The notes under the pieces were generated by a model that was not told the origin of the DNA, made no database searches, and was given only the letters and a program-made list of their open reading frames with translations. Below are positions 34,384 through 44,663 of a stretch of DNA of 64,000 nt, in pieces. The position numbers were made by a program, and so were the translations under genes. The number at the start of each line of letters is the position of its first letter. The first letter of the stretch is position 1. Source of the DNA: Henckelia pumila (Eukaryota; Streptophyta; Magnoliopsida; Lamiales; Gesneriaceae); assembly GCF_033568475.1 (NCBI RefSeq), contig NC_133122.1, forward strand, positions 16,496,763 to 16,560,762, written 5' to 3'.

Positions 34384-35374
34384 GAAGGCCGAGACTTCAT
34401 TTCTCCTTGCCAATCCCGGATTTCCTCCCTATTTCTAGTCATATTCGAGCTGTTCTAGTCTTTCTTAAGCTTGGTCCGGAGGTCGGAGAGGCGTTCGGTA
34501 GTCGTAGCAGAGTTGTGCCCAAGTTCTGGAGGCATCGACATCAAAGGGCTAACGACGGACGAAGGTATAGCTTTTGCTTCCTATAAATATTTAGGAGTAT
34601 GCAATAGCTTAGTTAAGGCTTTTAGAGCACTTTAATGATAGTAGTATCATTTGGCAGTGTAGAGCAGACTATAGGCGTGGACCTAGAGTTGGTAGAGCTT
34701 GCACTGTTTTGAGGTACGAAAGTACTGTTCGAGATATCCTGACTGAGTATGCATGTATTATATGACTGCATGAGTTATATGCCATGATATTATGCTGCAT
34801 TCATTTGCATCTTGCTGTATCTCTTTCGAGATGTCTGTAGTAGGGTTGTACCCTATCCTGTTAGTGGATGGACTTCCATCGATTTGGGTCCGGCGTATCC
34901 ACAGTTATCTCGGTATGGGAGCCACCTCCTGAAGCGACGGCACAGCGTGCTACATACCAGGGCCCGGTCTGTCTCTGTTATCTGATCCTTGACCTCGAGT
35001 CTATAGGGAGTTCACTTTGCATGCATGTATACTCATACTCTCGCACTGAGCGTTTTATGCTCACGTCTCGTACTCTGTATTTTCTGGACACCCTATTCCA
35101 TGGGGCAGGTTTGCGATTGGACGAGGAGGGTGGATCCAGGAGGGGCTAGTCAGTGGTTGGCCAGCTGGAGCTTCGTCTAGGCTTTATTACTGTTGTTTGG
35201 GTTTATACAGCTATTCGATTTGGTTGTATATTATTGGATAATTACAGATTCCTTTTCTTGGGATTGTATAATGTTATTGGTTTCCGCAGTTTTATTCTGA
35301 TATCTGTTTTATTAAGTTAATTGCATGCATAAGTTCTGTTTAGTAGGTGATCCGGGTATGGGTCACTACATTTA

Positions 35375-35386
35375 TGGTATCAGAGC
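35375..35386 (+). promoter_or_regulatory. Element D primer-binding site
   Basis: TGGTATCAGAGC, four bases past the LTR end, is complementary to initiator tRNA-Met. Confidence 0.9.
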
Positions 35387-35435
35387 ATGCAAAAGATTTC
35401 TTGGGATTTAGTCTCATCTTGAGGTATTTTTGTAG

Positions 35436-38400
35436 ATGTCAAATCGTGACGACCAGAGTTCTCATGGCAGTGTTGGTGGGCGTTGGGGTGATGCCGACCG
35501 GGAGCCTCGTCGAGAACGGCGTCATCGACACCATGACGACGAGCGTTTTACTGTGCGTCGATTCTTAGCTATGGGTCCTAAGCCCTTAGTTGGAGGTGGG
35601 TCTCCGGAGGATGCGGAGAACTGGTTAGACCGCATGGAGACGACTTTTCAGACTTTCCAATGCACCGATGAGCAGAAGGTGGAGACCCTTGGCTATCTTC
35701 TGGATGGGCGTGCGCGCAGGTGGTGGAGGTTTACTTCTGCACCTTTTGTTGCGGCAAGAGGAGTGGCCACCTGGGCCGAGTTTCGCACAGCTTTCCAAAA
35801 GCGGTATTTTCCTCCTGCACTCCGACAGTCGAAGGCAGGCGAGCTACTGAGTCTGCGACAGGGAACCATGTCTATCGATGAGTATCAGCAGAGGTTCTTT
35901 GATCTGCTATCCTACTGCCCCGAGATTGCTGATAGCTCAGAGATGAAGTATAATCTGTTCCTTCAGGGCCTTAACCCTGAGATCCATGACCGTGTGGCGG
36001 TTGGTGACGACATGTCCTACGAGGGTTTGGTGAGCCGTTGTCACCAGGCGGAGGACAGCATTCGGCGGAACAGGTCTTTCTCTCAGTCGAGACCTGCTAG
36101 TTCTTTGGCCCCCCGTGCCCAGTCATTCAAGAAGTCCGGGTCTACTTCTTCCTCTGGTTCTGGAGGTATTGTCCGTTTCGGTAAGAAGGACAAGTGTGAT
36201 CACTGTGGGAAGAACCATCCATCCGAAAAGTGCCGTAGAGCTTCTGGAGCTTGTTTCCGTTGTGGAGAGACTGGTCATATCCGGAGGGATTGTCCACTGT
36301 CTGGGGGAGGTGGTTCTGGTTCTGGTTCAGGATCGGGTTCTCAGGCTACCGTTCAGCAGAGGTCGCAGGGACAGTCTGCTGGGAGTTCTCATTTGAGGCC
36401 ACGAGCTTCTGGCCAGGTGTTTGCCCTGAGACATGATCAGGCTGTGGAGGAGAATGAGAAAGTCATCGCAGGTACATTTATGCTTTATGGTATACCTGCT
36501 CTTGTACTTATTGACACTGGTGCATCTCATTCCTTCATTTCTGCACGTTTTGTTAAGAGGCATAAGTTACCATGCATTGCACTAGACGTATTGATGTCTG
36601 TTTCTACTCCGACGGGCCAATCTGCTTTGGCTAAGCGTCTAGTGATGGGTTGCCCTTTAGAGTTCGAAGGGAACGTTCTGTTAGCGAATCTCATGGTCCT
36701 GGCGATGGACGACTTTGATTGCATTCTGGGAATAGATGTGCTGACTACCTATCGAGCTTCAGTGGACTGCTATCAGAGATTAGTACGCTTTCATCCGGAA
36801 GGGAGTGAGAGTTGGTTTTTCTATGGTGAGGGAGCGCGACCCCCGATGCCTTTGGTATCAGCTTTGAGAGCCTGTCGAGCTCTAGAGTCTGGCGGGGAAG
36901 GCTACCTTATCTATGCAGTTGATTTGTCCGCTGAGAGTATTGGGATAGAGAGCATTCCTGTTGTGGATGAATTTCCAGATGTGTTTCCTGATGAGATTCC
37001 GGGTTTTCCTCCTGCTAGGGAAGTCGAGTTTGGCATAGAGTTGATGCCAGGTACTTCGCCTATTTCTAGAGCACCGTATCGTCTGGCTCCGTCAGAGATG
37101 CGTGAGTTGAAGAATCAGCTACAAGATCTTTTGGACAAGGGGTACATTCGTCCTAGTGTATCTCCTTGGGGAGCTCCTGTTCTCTTCGTAAAGAAGAAGG
37201 ATGGGTCGATGCGGCTGTGCATTGACTATCGGCAGCTGAATCGAGTGACTGTGAAGAACAAGTATCCGTTGCCTCGCATTGATGACTTGTTTGACCAGCT
37301 GCAGGGCACATCAATTTACTCCAAGATTGACTTGAGATCTAGGTATCATCAGTTGAGAGTCCGTGATCAGGACGTAGCCAAGACTGCATTCCGTACTCGC
37401 TATGGGCATTATGAGTTCCTAGTGATGCCATTTGGTTTGACCAATGCGCCGGCTATATTCATGGATCTGATGAACCGTGTCTTCAGGGAGTATTTGGACA
37501 AGTTTGTCGTGGTCTTCATTGACGACATCTTGGTGTATTCGCGTAATACGGAAGAGCATGTTTCTCACTTGCGATTGGTACTACAGACTCTTCGAGATGA
37601 GCAATTGTACGCCAAGCTGAGCAAGTGTGAGTTCTGGATGGATAGAGTGGTTTTTCTTGGCCATATCATATCCAGAGAGGGGATTTCTGTTGATCCAAGC
37701 AAGATTGAAGCGGTACTTAATTGGTCGCGTCCGACGACAGTTGCTGAGATCCGTAGTTTTCTGGGTCTAGCAGGGTATTATCGTCGCTTCATTCTGAACT
37801 TCTCTCAGTTAGCTCGACCGTTGACGCAGCTTACCCGCAAGGGTGTGGATTTTGAGTGGTCCTCCGAGTGTGAGGAGAATTTCCGTGAGCTTCGACGGCG
37901 GTTGACTTCTGCGCCGGTGTTAGCATTACCGTCAGGATCTGGAGGGTATGTAGTTTACACGGATGCTTCTCTTCAGGGGTTAGGTTGTGTCCTGACTCAG
38001 AATGGGCATGTGATCGCATACGCTTCTAGACAGCTGAAGCTTCACGAGGACAACTACCCAGTCCATGATTTGGAGTTAGCAGCCATTGTGTTCGCTTTGA
38101 AGATCTGGCGTCATTATCTGTATGGCGAGAAATTTGAGATCTTCACCGACCATAAGAGTCTCAAGTATTTGTTCACTCAGGCAGAATTGAACATGAGACA
38201 GAGACGTTGGATGGACTTGCTTAAGGACTATGATTGCGAGATTAAGTACCATCCGGGAGCTGCTAATCGCACCGCTGATGCCTTGAGTCGCAAGGTGCGA
38301 CTATCCGCACTTCAGACTTGTTCGATGTCTAGTGCGATTAGTGACTGTTGTACTTCAGGTTATACCTTCAAGCATAAGAAAGGTATGCAGAGTATCCAGA

Positions 38401-39851
38401 TGTTTGCGATATTATCTGAGCCAGCCTTGTACTCGCGGATCCGAGATGCTCAGATGTCTGATTCAAAGACCCAGCGTTTAGCTCGTCTAGCTAACGAGGG
38501 TAGCTCATCTGGATTTCATTATCAGTCAGACGGCTTTCTGTGTTTGTCTGGTAGGCTTGTGATTCCACAGGATGAAGAGTTGCGAGAGGAGATTTTATCT
38601 CAGGCACATCGCACTAAGTTGAGTATTCATCCTGGGAGCAACAAGATGTACAAGGATCTACGTACTCGTTTCTGGTGGAAGGGAATGAAACGCAGTGTTT
38701 ATCAGTTTGTTTCGAGATGTTTGGTGTGTCAACAGGTCAAGGCAGAGCACCGACGACCTGGAGGATTGCTTCACAGTCTGCCTATTCCTGAATGGAAATG
38801 GGAGTTTATCACTATGGACTTTGTGACCCATTTGCCGGTATCCCCGAGGAACTGTGATGCTATCTGGGTTGTGGTGGACCGACTCACCAAGTCAGCGCAT
38901 TTCATTGCCTATAGCCGAGAGTACTCTGTGGATCGCATGGCACGGATGTACATTCAGGAGATCGTTCGACTTCATGGAGTGCCTGTGAGCATTGTCAGCG
39001 ATCGGGACCCCAGGTTTACTTCTAGATTCTGGGGGAGTGTTCAGCGTGCGATGGGTACTACTCTCAGTTTGAGTACAGCCTATCATCCAGAGACTGATGG
39101 TCAGTCAGAGCGCACTATCCGTACGTTAGAAGATATGCTAAGAGCATGCGTCATGGATTTTGGTTCAGCCTGGCAGGATCATTTGCCGTTGATCGAGTTC
39201 GCTTACAACAACAGCTATCACACTAGTATTGGGATGGCACCTTTTGAGGCGTTGTATGGGCGACGTTGTCGTACTCCACTCTTCTGGGAAGAAGTGGGGG
39301 AGAGACAGGCTGAGGGACCGGAGTTTATCCAGCAGGCGATAGATATTGTTGATCAGATCAAGAAACGGATTAAGACTGCACAGGATCGTCAGGCCAGCTA
39401 TGCTAATATCAAGCGTAGACCTTTGCAGTTCGAGGTCGGGGAGAAAGTGTTTCTGAGAGTGTCACCTTTCCGCAAGATTCTCAGATTTGGCCTTAAGGGC
39501 AAGTTGTCTCCCAGATTTATCGGTCCGTTTGAGATCTTAGAGAGCATTGGCGATTTGGCTTATCGACTAGCTTTGCCACCGCATCTATCCAGCATTCACG
39601 ACGTGTTCCACGTATCTCTGTTGCGACGGTATGTGGCGGATGAATCTCATATTCTGCAGCGGTCTGAGGTTCAGGTAGACAAGGATTTGACTTATGTTGA
39701 GAAACCTCTTCGCATCCTTGATTATAAGGATAAGGTTTTACGGAACAAAGTCATTCCTTTGGTTTTAGTTCAGTGGCAGCGCCGAGGCACTGAGGAAGCT
39801 ACTTGGGAGCTTGAGGACAGGATGCGTAAAGACCATCCTGAGTTGTTTTGA
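35436..39851 (+). CDS. Element D gag-pol polyprotein, 1471 codons, uninterrupted
   Basis: Gag comes first (retrotrans_gag region about residues 70-170), with knuckle [14 protein letters not shown] from C273. Protease [12 protein letters not shown] has catalytic D360. Reverse transcriptase carries [13 protein letters not shown] and FIDDILVYS, with D696-D697. RNase [14 protein letters not shown] has D843. Integrase has an HHCC finger starting near H1058 and a D,D35E core: D1128, then the first Asp of SDRDPRF, then Glu of SERTI, 35 residues apart. RFIGPFEIL and a chromodomain-like end ([19 protein letters not shown]) finish it. Gag and pol share one frame, so the polyprotein is presumably cut by its own protease. 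One oddity: residue 636 in the RT motif DLRSGYHQL is Arg (AGG) instead of the usual Gly, which could impair activity. The start is the first ATG after a 65-base leader. Confidence 0.95.
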   Translation: MSNRDDQSSHGSVGGRWGDADREPRRERRHRHHDDERFTVRRFLAMGPKPLVGGGSPEDAENWLDRMETTFQTFQCTDEQKVETLGYLLDGRARRWWRFTSAPFVAARGVATWAEFRTAFQKRYFPPALRQSKAGELLSLRQGTMSIDEYQQRFFDLLSYCPEIADSSEMKYNLFLQGLNPEIHDRVAVGDDMSYEGLVSRCHQAEDSIRRNRSFSQSRPASSLAPRAQSFKKSGSTSSSGSGGIVRFGKKDKCDHCGKNHPSEKCRRASGACFRCGETGHIRRDCPLSGGGGSGSGSGSGSQATVQQRSQGQSAGSSHLRPRASGQVFALRHDQAVEENEKVIAGTFMLYGIPALVLIDTGASHSFISARFVKRHKLPCIALDVLMSVSTPTGQSALAKRLVMGCPLEFEGNVLLANLMVLAMDDFDCILGIDVLTTYRASVDCYQRLVRFHPEGSESWFFYGEGARPPMPLVSALRACRALESGGEGYLIYAVDLSAESIGIESIPVVDEFPDVFPDEIPGFPPAREVEFGIELMPGTSPISRAPYRLAPSEMRELKNQLQDLLDKGYIRPSVSPWGAPVLFVKKKDGSMRLCIDYRQLNRVTVKNKYPLPRIDDLFDQLQGTSIYSKIDLRSRYHQLRVRDQDVAKTAFRTRYGHYEFLVMPFGLTNAPAIFMDLMNRVFREYLDKFVVVFIDDILVYSRNTEEHVSHLRLVLQTLRDEQLYAKLSKCEFWMDRVVFLGHIISREGISVDPSKIEAVLNWSRPTTVAEIRSFLGLAGYYRRFILNFSQLARPLTQLTRKGVDFEWSSECEENFRELRRRLTSAPVLALPSGSGGYVVYTDASLQGLGCVLTQNGHVIAYASRQLKLHEDNYPVHDLELAAIVFALKIWRHYLYGEKFEIFTDHKSLKYLFTQAELNMRQRRWMDLLKDYDCEIKYHPGAANRTADALSRKVRLSALQTCSMSSAISDCCTSGYTFKHKKGMQSIQMFAILSEPALYSRIRDAQMSDSKTQRLARLANEGSSSGFHYQSDGFLCLSGRLVIPQDEELREEILSQAHRTKLSIHPGSNKMYKDLRTRFWWKGMKRSVYQFVSRCLVCQQVKAEHRRPGGLLHSLPIPEWKWEFITMDFVTHLPVSPRNCDAIWVVVDRLTKSAHFIAYSREYSVDRMARMYIQEIVRLHGVPVSIVSDRDPRFTSRFWGSVQRAMGTTLSLSTAYHPETDGQSERTIRTLEDMLRACVMDFGSAWQDHLPLIEFAYNNSYHTSIGMAPFEALYGRRCRTPLFWEEVGERQAEGPEFIQQAIDIVDQIKKRIKTAQDRQASYANIKRRPLQFEVGEKVFLRVSPFRKILRFGLKGKLSPRFIGPFEILESIGDLAYRLALPPHLSSIHDVFHVSLLRRYVADESHILQRSEVQVDKDLTYVEKPLRILDYKDKVLRNKVIPLVLVQWQRRGTEEATWELEDRMRKDHPELF

Positions 39852-39973
39852 TTTCATTCTTTAAGTTGTATTCAGTTGCAAACTCTGTAAACGTTTGATA
39901 TGAATAAAGAATGTTTCTGATTTCTGTATTTGCATTCGGTACTTAAGATCTGATTTCGAGGACGAAATATCTT

Positions 39974-39986
39974 AAGTGGGGGAGAA
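39974..39986 (+). promoter_or_regulatory. Element D polypurine tract
   Basis: AAGTGGGGGAGAA abuts the 3' LTR and follows a GAGGACGAAAT motif, as in elements A and B. Confidence 0.88.
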
Positions 39987-41325
39987 TGTAGTAGCCCGTG
40001 CCCTAATTGAGTAATTAAAGGATTAATGCTAATTAATTCAATTAGGCATCGGACGGATCGGAAGCTCCGAAGGGACGATCGGAAGCTCCGATCGGGATCG
40101 GAAGCTCCGATGAGGATCGAAGGCACCGATGATATTACGTCATCCATGACGTGTGGTTGGATCGGAAGCTCCGATCAGGACCGGAGGCTCCGATCACCCC
40201 TATCTGGAGTCAACAAGTGATATTTTGACACGTGGCAGATCAGGATCTTCGGAAGCTCCGATGGCAGGATCGGACGTTCCGATCCAGGTTCGGACGTTCC
40301 GATCGAGGATCAGAGGCTCCGATCGTTGTCTATAAATAGAAGGCCGAGACTTCATTTCTCCTTGCCAATTCCGGATTTCCTCCCTATTTCTAGTCATATT
40401 CGAGCTGTTCTAGTCTTTCTTAAGCTTGGTCCGGAGGTCGGAGAGGCGTTCGGTAGTCGTAGCGGAGTTGTGCCCAAGTTCTGGAGGCATCGACATCAAA
40501 GGGCTAACGACGGACGAAGGTATAGCTTTTGCTTCCTATAAATATTTAGGAGTATGCAATAGCTTAGTTAAGGCTTTTAGAGCACTTTAATGATAGTAGT
40601 ATCATTTGGCAGTGTAGAGCAGACTATAGGCGTGGACCTAGAGTTGGTAGAGCTTGCACTGTTTTGAGGTACGAAAGTACTGTTCGAGATATCCTGACTG
40701 AGTATGCATGTATTATATGACTGCATGAGTTATATGCCATGATATTATGCTGCATTCATTTGCATCTTGCTGTATCTCCTTCGAGATGTCTGTAGTAGGG
40801 TTGTACCCTATCCTGTTAGTGGATGGACTTCCATCGATTTGGGTCCGGCGTATCCACAGTTATCTCGGTATGGGAGCCACCTCCTGAAGCGACGGCACAG
40901 CGTGCTACATACCAGGGCCCGGTCTGTCTCTGTTATCTGATCCTTGACCTCGAGTCTATAGGGAGTTCACTTTGCATGCATGTATACTCATACTCTCGCA
41001 CTGAGCGTTTTATGCTCACGTCTCGTACTCTGTATTTTCTGGACACCCTATTCCATGGGGCAGGTTTGCGATTGGACGAGGAGGGTGGATCCAGGAGGGG
41101 CTAGTCAGTGGTTGGCCAGCTGGAGCTTCGTCTAGGCTTTATTACTGTTGTTTGGGTTTATACAGCTATTCGATTTGGTTGTATATTATTGGATAATTAC
41201 AGATTCCTTTTCTTGGGATTGTATAATGTTATTGGTTTCCGCAGTTTTATTCTGATATCTGTTTTATTAAGTTAATTGCATGCATAAGTTCTGTTTAGTA
41301 GGTGATCCGGGTAAGGGTCACTACA
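39987..41325 (+). repeat. Element D 3' LTR
   Basis: It has the same 1339-bp length as the 5' LTR. The differences seen are at about 40110 (G/A), 40370 (C/T), 40462 (A/G), 40779 (T/C) and 41315 (T/A), the first base of each pair being the 5' LTR base. One falls in the fourth unit of the palindrome array. Confidence 0.94.
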
Positions 41326-41630
41326 GACCTCTTCGTCGTGATCCACCAGTTCTTAGCCATACCTCGAAGCTGATGAATGACTAACCTAGTTCGGCGGTCG
41401 TCGGAGTAATCAAGTGAATCGAACAACTGATCAATGTCGTCCAACCAGCTCTCACTGTCAACTCGATTCTCTGTACCCAACAACAACGGTGGATTAAACG
41501 ACTGGAACCTCTTCAGCAAGGTTTCCATCGACGTCGTTGTAGCATCCATCTGAACAGTTTCGGTACTAGCTTGCTCATTCGGTGGAGTAATTGGCGGTGG
41601 GTTCCTGTTAATAACTCGTCGAGGGCCCAT
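41326..41630 (-). pseudogene. Element B gag, N-terminal part
   Basis: The minus-strand frame starts MGPRRVINRNPPP at 41630. It carries the first half of a Ty3 gag domain (SESWLDDIDQLFDSLDY, LVIHQLRGMAKNWW) and is cut at 41326 by element D. The frame is continuous with 34031 once D and one copy of its 4-bp duplication are removed. Confidence 0.88.
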
Positions 41631-41917
41631 CTGATAATCAAAGGTTAGGACACAAGATATCTCAATCGCTGCAATTCGATGTCCTTACAATCTCTCAAAA
41701 TTCCGAATACAGGTGAATTACAGTTCATATCTCAAATAATTCATGCTTTATAAATTAAATCACATAGTCATGTAATTCAAATAATTCTCAATTAATAAAT
41801 CATGCTCGCATGGTATTTAAACAAATCAATTTAAATAACTCAATCACATGCGAGAATTCAATTCATGCGGACTCGATCTACCCCGCTCACTTCTAACTTC
41901 AGTCCAAGAATCTTATC
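41631..41917 (-). other. Element B untranslated leader
   Basis: AT-rich sequence between the primer-binding site and gag start on the minus strand. No coding frame or distinct repeat was recognised. Confidence 0.6.
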
Positions 41918-41929
41918 TCTCTAATACCA
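41918..41929 (-). promoter_or_regulatory. Element B primer-binding site
   Basis: The minus strand reads TGGTATTAGAGA five bases past the LTR end. It matches the initiator tRNA-Met complement TGGTATCAGAGC with two differences, at the C-to-T position and the last base. Confidence 0.8.
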
Positions 41930-41934
41930 CTTAA

Positions 41935-43879
41935 TGTGAGACCTCGTTTCTAAACAACTAATGACATAATTTTATTTTTATTTTTGTAAAAAGACGTTCG
42001 CGCGCCCGCGGTGAAGTCAGCGCGCCCGCGCCGACACCTCGCCAAAACCAGCGCGCCCGCGCCCTAACCTCGCCAAGAGTTAGCGCGCCCGCACCAACAT
42101 CCGCGCGCTCGCGCCTTTCTCTCGCCCATAAATCCAAGGGACCGAAAAGAAATCCAACCAAACCTAAACATTTGCATTTAAAGTATCTGACAAGCCAATA
42201 ACAATACAAGAAAAGTTTAGGAAAGAAAAACATTTGATTCGGTAGTACCTACATCGATTCTTGCTTACAATACAAAACGAGAAGTTCGAATGACAAAACA
42301 TGTTCGCAAAACATAAACTAGATTGACATGCTGATTCGACTTCTAAACGAGTCTCACTTCTATCTCTTGCTCTTGACGTTAACCAGGTCTATTCTGACTC
42401 GGTCCTGCCCCACATGTTGCCAAGTACACATACAAACAAAGACAACAGCCGGATAATCCGGTGAGAATACAATCCCCAGTAAAAGAGACAAACATGCATA
42501 TCAATTAATATATCAACACATGATATATATACAAGACAATCAATTCCAAATTCATATCTAAACTCAATTCAAATGCATACAGTGCAATGCATGTCTTTAA
42601 AATCTGGGATTATCAAGTCGGATAATCAAAAGAGTTGCTGCTTTTGCTTTTGGGGATCCCGAGGATGAGATCACGTAAAAAACTCACCGACTCTCCCGAT
42701 CGAGGTGGTGCTACGTATCTCCATCCTCTAGACTTTGGTGCGACTATAAGGAGTATGCTAGCACTAGGTGAAACGGCTACACCCAGGCCACTCACAATAT
42801 AATCCCCAAAACGTCTATCATAAAAGGGTCGTCCTGCCCGCTGCTCAAATCAAGGATTCTTAGCTCAATATGAATGAAATGCAAAACGTAACTCAAATAA
42901 CTTAAATAATCAAATAACATGCAAGTATGTGATTTTTTTGGAACACTCAAATCAAGTCGGATTCGAGTCACACGTTCCATTCCAGTCTAAGTCATTTTAT
43001 ACCTCTTTCAAACGTCGATGCTCCAACCTGGAAACAACAACAATTCCTCAATCAAGATCAATCAAACTTCCTCAGTCGATAATAAGAAATCAATACTATA
43101 CCGGCTACAATCTTCAAAGCGATACAACTCTTGCAATCTCGCAACTCAACGGCCTTCAAACGAATCTGTCAAAAGAAGTAATAAAGGCTCGAGATCAAAA
43201 TACAACTCAATCAAAGACTTGGCTCAAACACTACAAACCGATTGACAATCCAAAACTCAAACCGGCGGCATAACGGCTGTATTCTGATCAAACCGAAAAT
43301 GCAGACAACATAATATCAATCCAAACAACTCTTATCAATCAATATTCAACCATAAAAATCCAATTCCAACAAATCATAAAAACTCAACTTTCGAAAATCC
43401 CTTCAAAATTCATAACAAATCCGAACGACGCTCTATTTCGAAACCGACAGAGAATAAACGATCAGAACTCTGCCAAGAACAACATACTAGCAACTCAATC
43501 TATTCTAACGACATCCCAAAAATAGAACGAATCTGATTGGAGAAATACTTACGATAGAACGAATCTCTCACAGCCGTGATCGCTAATCTGCCTTCAGAAA
43601 TAAATTCCAACGGACGTATCGAGCTCGGGGAGAAATCTGGAAGCTCAAGAACACGTTGGGGAGTCTTCAATGGGGGAGGAGGCATGTAGGGAAGAAGGTG
43701 AAGTGAAGAGGAAGGCCAACACTTGCTTAAATATCTATTTAAGTCCAAAATTGCATTTTAGTCTCTAAAAAATTTGAAATTTGCAAAAAGGACCCTGATC
43801 AAAATCAAGTCGGATCTTGAACTCTGGAATCTCAGATTATCTCAAATAAAATCAATTAAGATAAAATCGGGGCGTTACA
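41935..43879 (-). repeat. Element B right (5') LTR
   Basis: The intact 1945-bp LTR begins TGTGAGACCTCG and ends GGGGCGTTACA on the plus strand. It is followed at 43880 by GTTTA, an exact copy of the duplication at 9404. Confidence 0.92.
42000..42125 (-). repeat. GCGCGCCCGCG repeat block in B's right LTR (five units)
   Basis: GCGCGCCCGCG-like words start at 42000, 42020, 42051, 42083 and 42113, spaced 20-32 bp and separated by CCTCGCCAA-type linkers. The left LTR has one unit fewer. It lies in U5 on the element strand, hence in the RNA leader. Confidence 0.78.
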
Positions 43880-43990
43880 GTTTACCAGCAGAAAAATCCT
43901 ACAGATTAAGAAGAGTTATAAGTCTGGGTGTCCCCCTCCAAAAGAACCAAAACATAAATAAATTTTCACACATTGAGAACAATTTTTTTT
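43880..43990 (+). mobile_element. Right target duplication of B (43880-43884) and 3' tail of the LINE
   Basis: GTTTA matches the left duplication. The LINE RNase H reading frame interrupted at 9408 continues here briefly (SRKILQIKK) before a stop near 43960. The exact LINE end was not determined; a T-rich tract lies near 43982-43993. Confidence 0.65.
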
Positions 43991-44054
43991 TTCCTTGTGT
44001 AAGATTTGAGCCATAGTCCTCTTTACAAAATTACATAAATGATATTGGTATTTA

Positions 44055-44265
44055 CAATATTACATAAACGATATTGGTATGAAAAAAATTCATATCGATA
44101 TCGATACTGAAATTCTGAAATTTTGATACGGAAAAAATTCATATTGATACCGTATAGATACTGAAAAAAAAATTTGTATTTCGAAAAAATGTTTGTATAT
44201 CGAAAAACTTTCGGTACGGTATGCCAAAAACTCGGTATTTTGATCCGGTATGCCAGCCCTAAACT
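44055..44265. repeat. CGGTATACCGAAAT-type inverted-repeat element, copy 1
   Basis: Repeated GATA(C/T)CG, AAATTTTGATACGG and GGTATGCCAGCCC words make a palindrome-rich element. The right part, read on the opposite strand, matches the left part of the copy at 52265-52495 (GCTGG-ATACCG followed by CAAAATACCGA). It is probably a non-autonomous DNA transposon. Confidence 0.55.
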
Positions 44266-44612
44266 AGATGCAAAGGGAGCAGTGCTAGTATGTTGAAGGT
44301 ACAAGAAAATTTAAAAGCATGAAACAATCTATTAAGACTCGAACAACATGCGAAAGCTATGATATCATCAAATTCCAAGATCAAAATCTGTTTACACGCA
44401 TTCACTACGCGGAAAATCTCTTGCTTAAGAAAATGCTGTTATGGCCTATGCTCGTTTTTGGAATCAATAGGCATATTGACATGAGTAAAAGAATTGTATC
44501 CAACGTGCTATATATCTACATTATAAGGGTGACAAAACTCACAGTAGCATAGTGGGATATCTAACCTTTGATCTTCGATGGTAAATCACGATAAAGGTAA
44601 ATAAGTCAATTC

Positions 44613-44663
44613 TCATATCTTGACTGTTCCATCATCACTCGCAGAGGCCATACGCCGTTTATC
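44613..44663 (-). pseudogene. WD40 protein terminal-exon fragment (CIAO1-like)
   Basis: A minus-strand acceptor (TCTACAG) precedes 16 codons reading DKRRMASASDDGTVKI, then TGA. This is the end of a WD40 repeat and resembles the last repeat of the cytosolic iron-sulfur assembly protein CIAO1/CIA1, where Trp-Glu-Leu should follow. Here the Trp codon is TGA and Glu-Leu is still readable after it. No further exon was found upstream, so it is an isolated fragment. The family call rests on one short motif. Confidence 0.5.

Larger units (their letters stand above)
34032..35370 (+). repeat. Element D 5' LTR
   Basis: It starts TGTAGTAGCCC and ends GGGTCACTACA. U3 contains an inverted-repeat array, bZIP-type sites and a TATA box, described separately. 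The short open frames within it are duplicated in the 3' LTR and are not genes. Confidence 0.94.
34032..41325 (+). mobile_element. Element D: intact, very young Ty3/Gypsy chromovirus-like retrotransposon
   Basis: The 7294-bp element has two 1339-bp LTRs (34032-35370, 39987-41325), a primer-binding site, one uninterrupted gag-pol frame and a polypurine tract. By eye I find five differences between the LTRs, about 0.4%, so insertion was recent. Domain order and the C-terminal chromodomain-like end suggest the Tekay/Del group of chromoviruses. It sits inside B's gag in the opposite orientation. Its single coding frame makes it the only candidate autonomous element of the window. Confidence 0.94.
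9409..43879 (-). mobile_element. Element B: Ty3/Gypsy LTR retrotransposon, internally deleted, hosting elements A, C (with E) and D
   Basis: Its LTRs are 41935-43879 (5' LTR on the minus strand) and 9409-9420 plus 18797-20711 (3' LTR, split by A). The primer-binding site is next to the right LTR and a polypurine tract next to the left one. Once the nested elements are set aside, about 6.6 kb of B remains: two LTRs of about 1.93 kb and about 2.7 kb internal. That internal part holds gag, a protease remnant and an integrase scrap, far less than a full pol. B is therefore a deletion derivative that could have moved only with help, or it decayed after insertion. Confidence 0.85.

Noticed and set aside
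34071-35149. Short frames repeated at 40026-41104 (one of 93 codons)
   Set aside because: They translate element D's LTR, including the palindrome array, and are not proteins.
44319-44552. 77-codon plus-strand frame
   Set aside because: No recognisable domain and flanked by repeats; probably chance.
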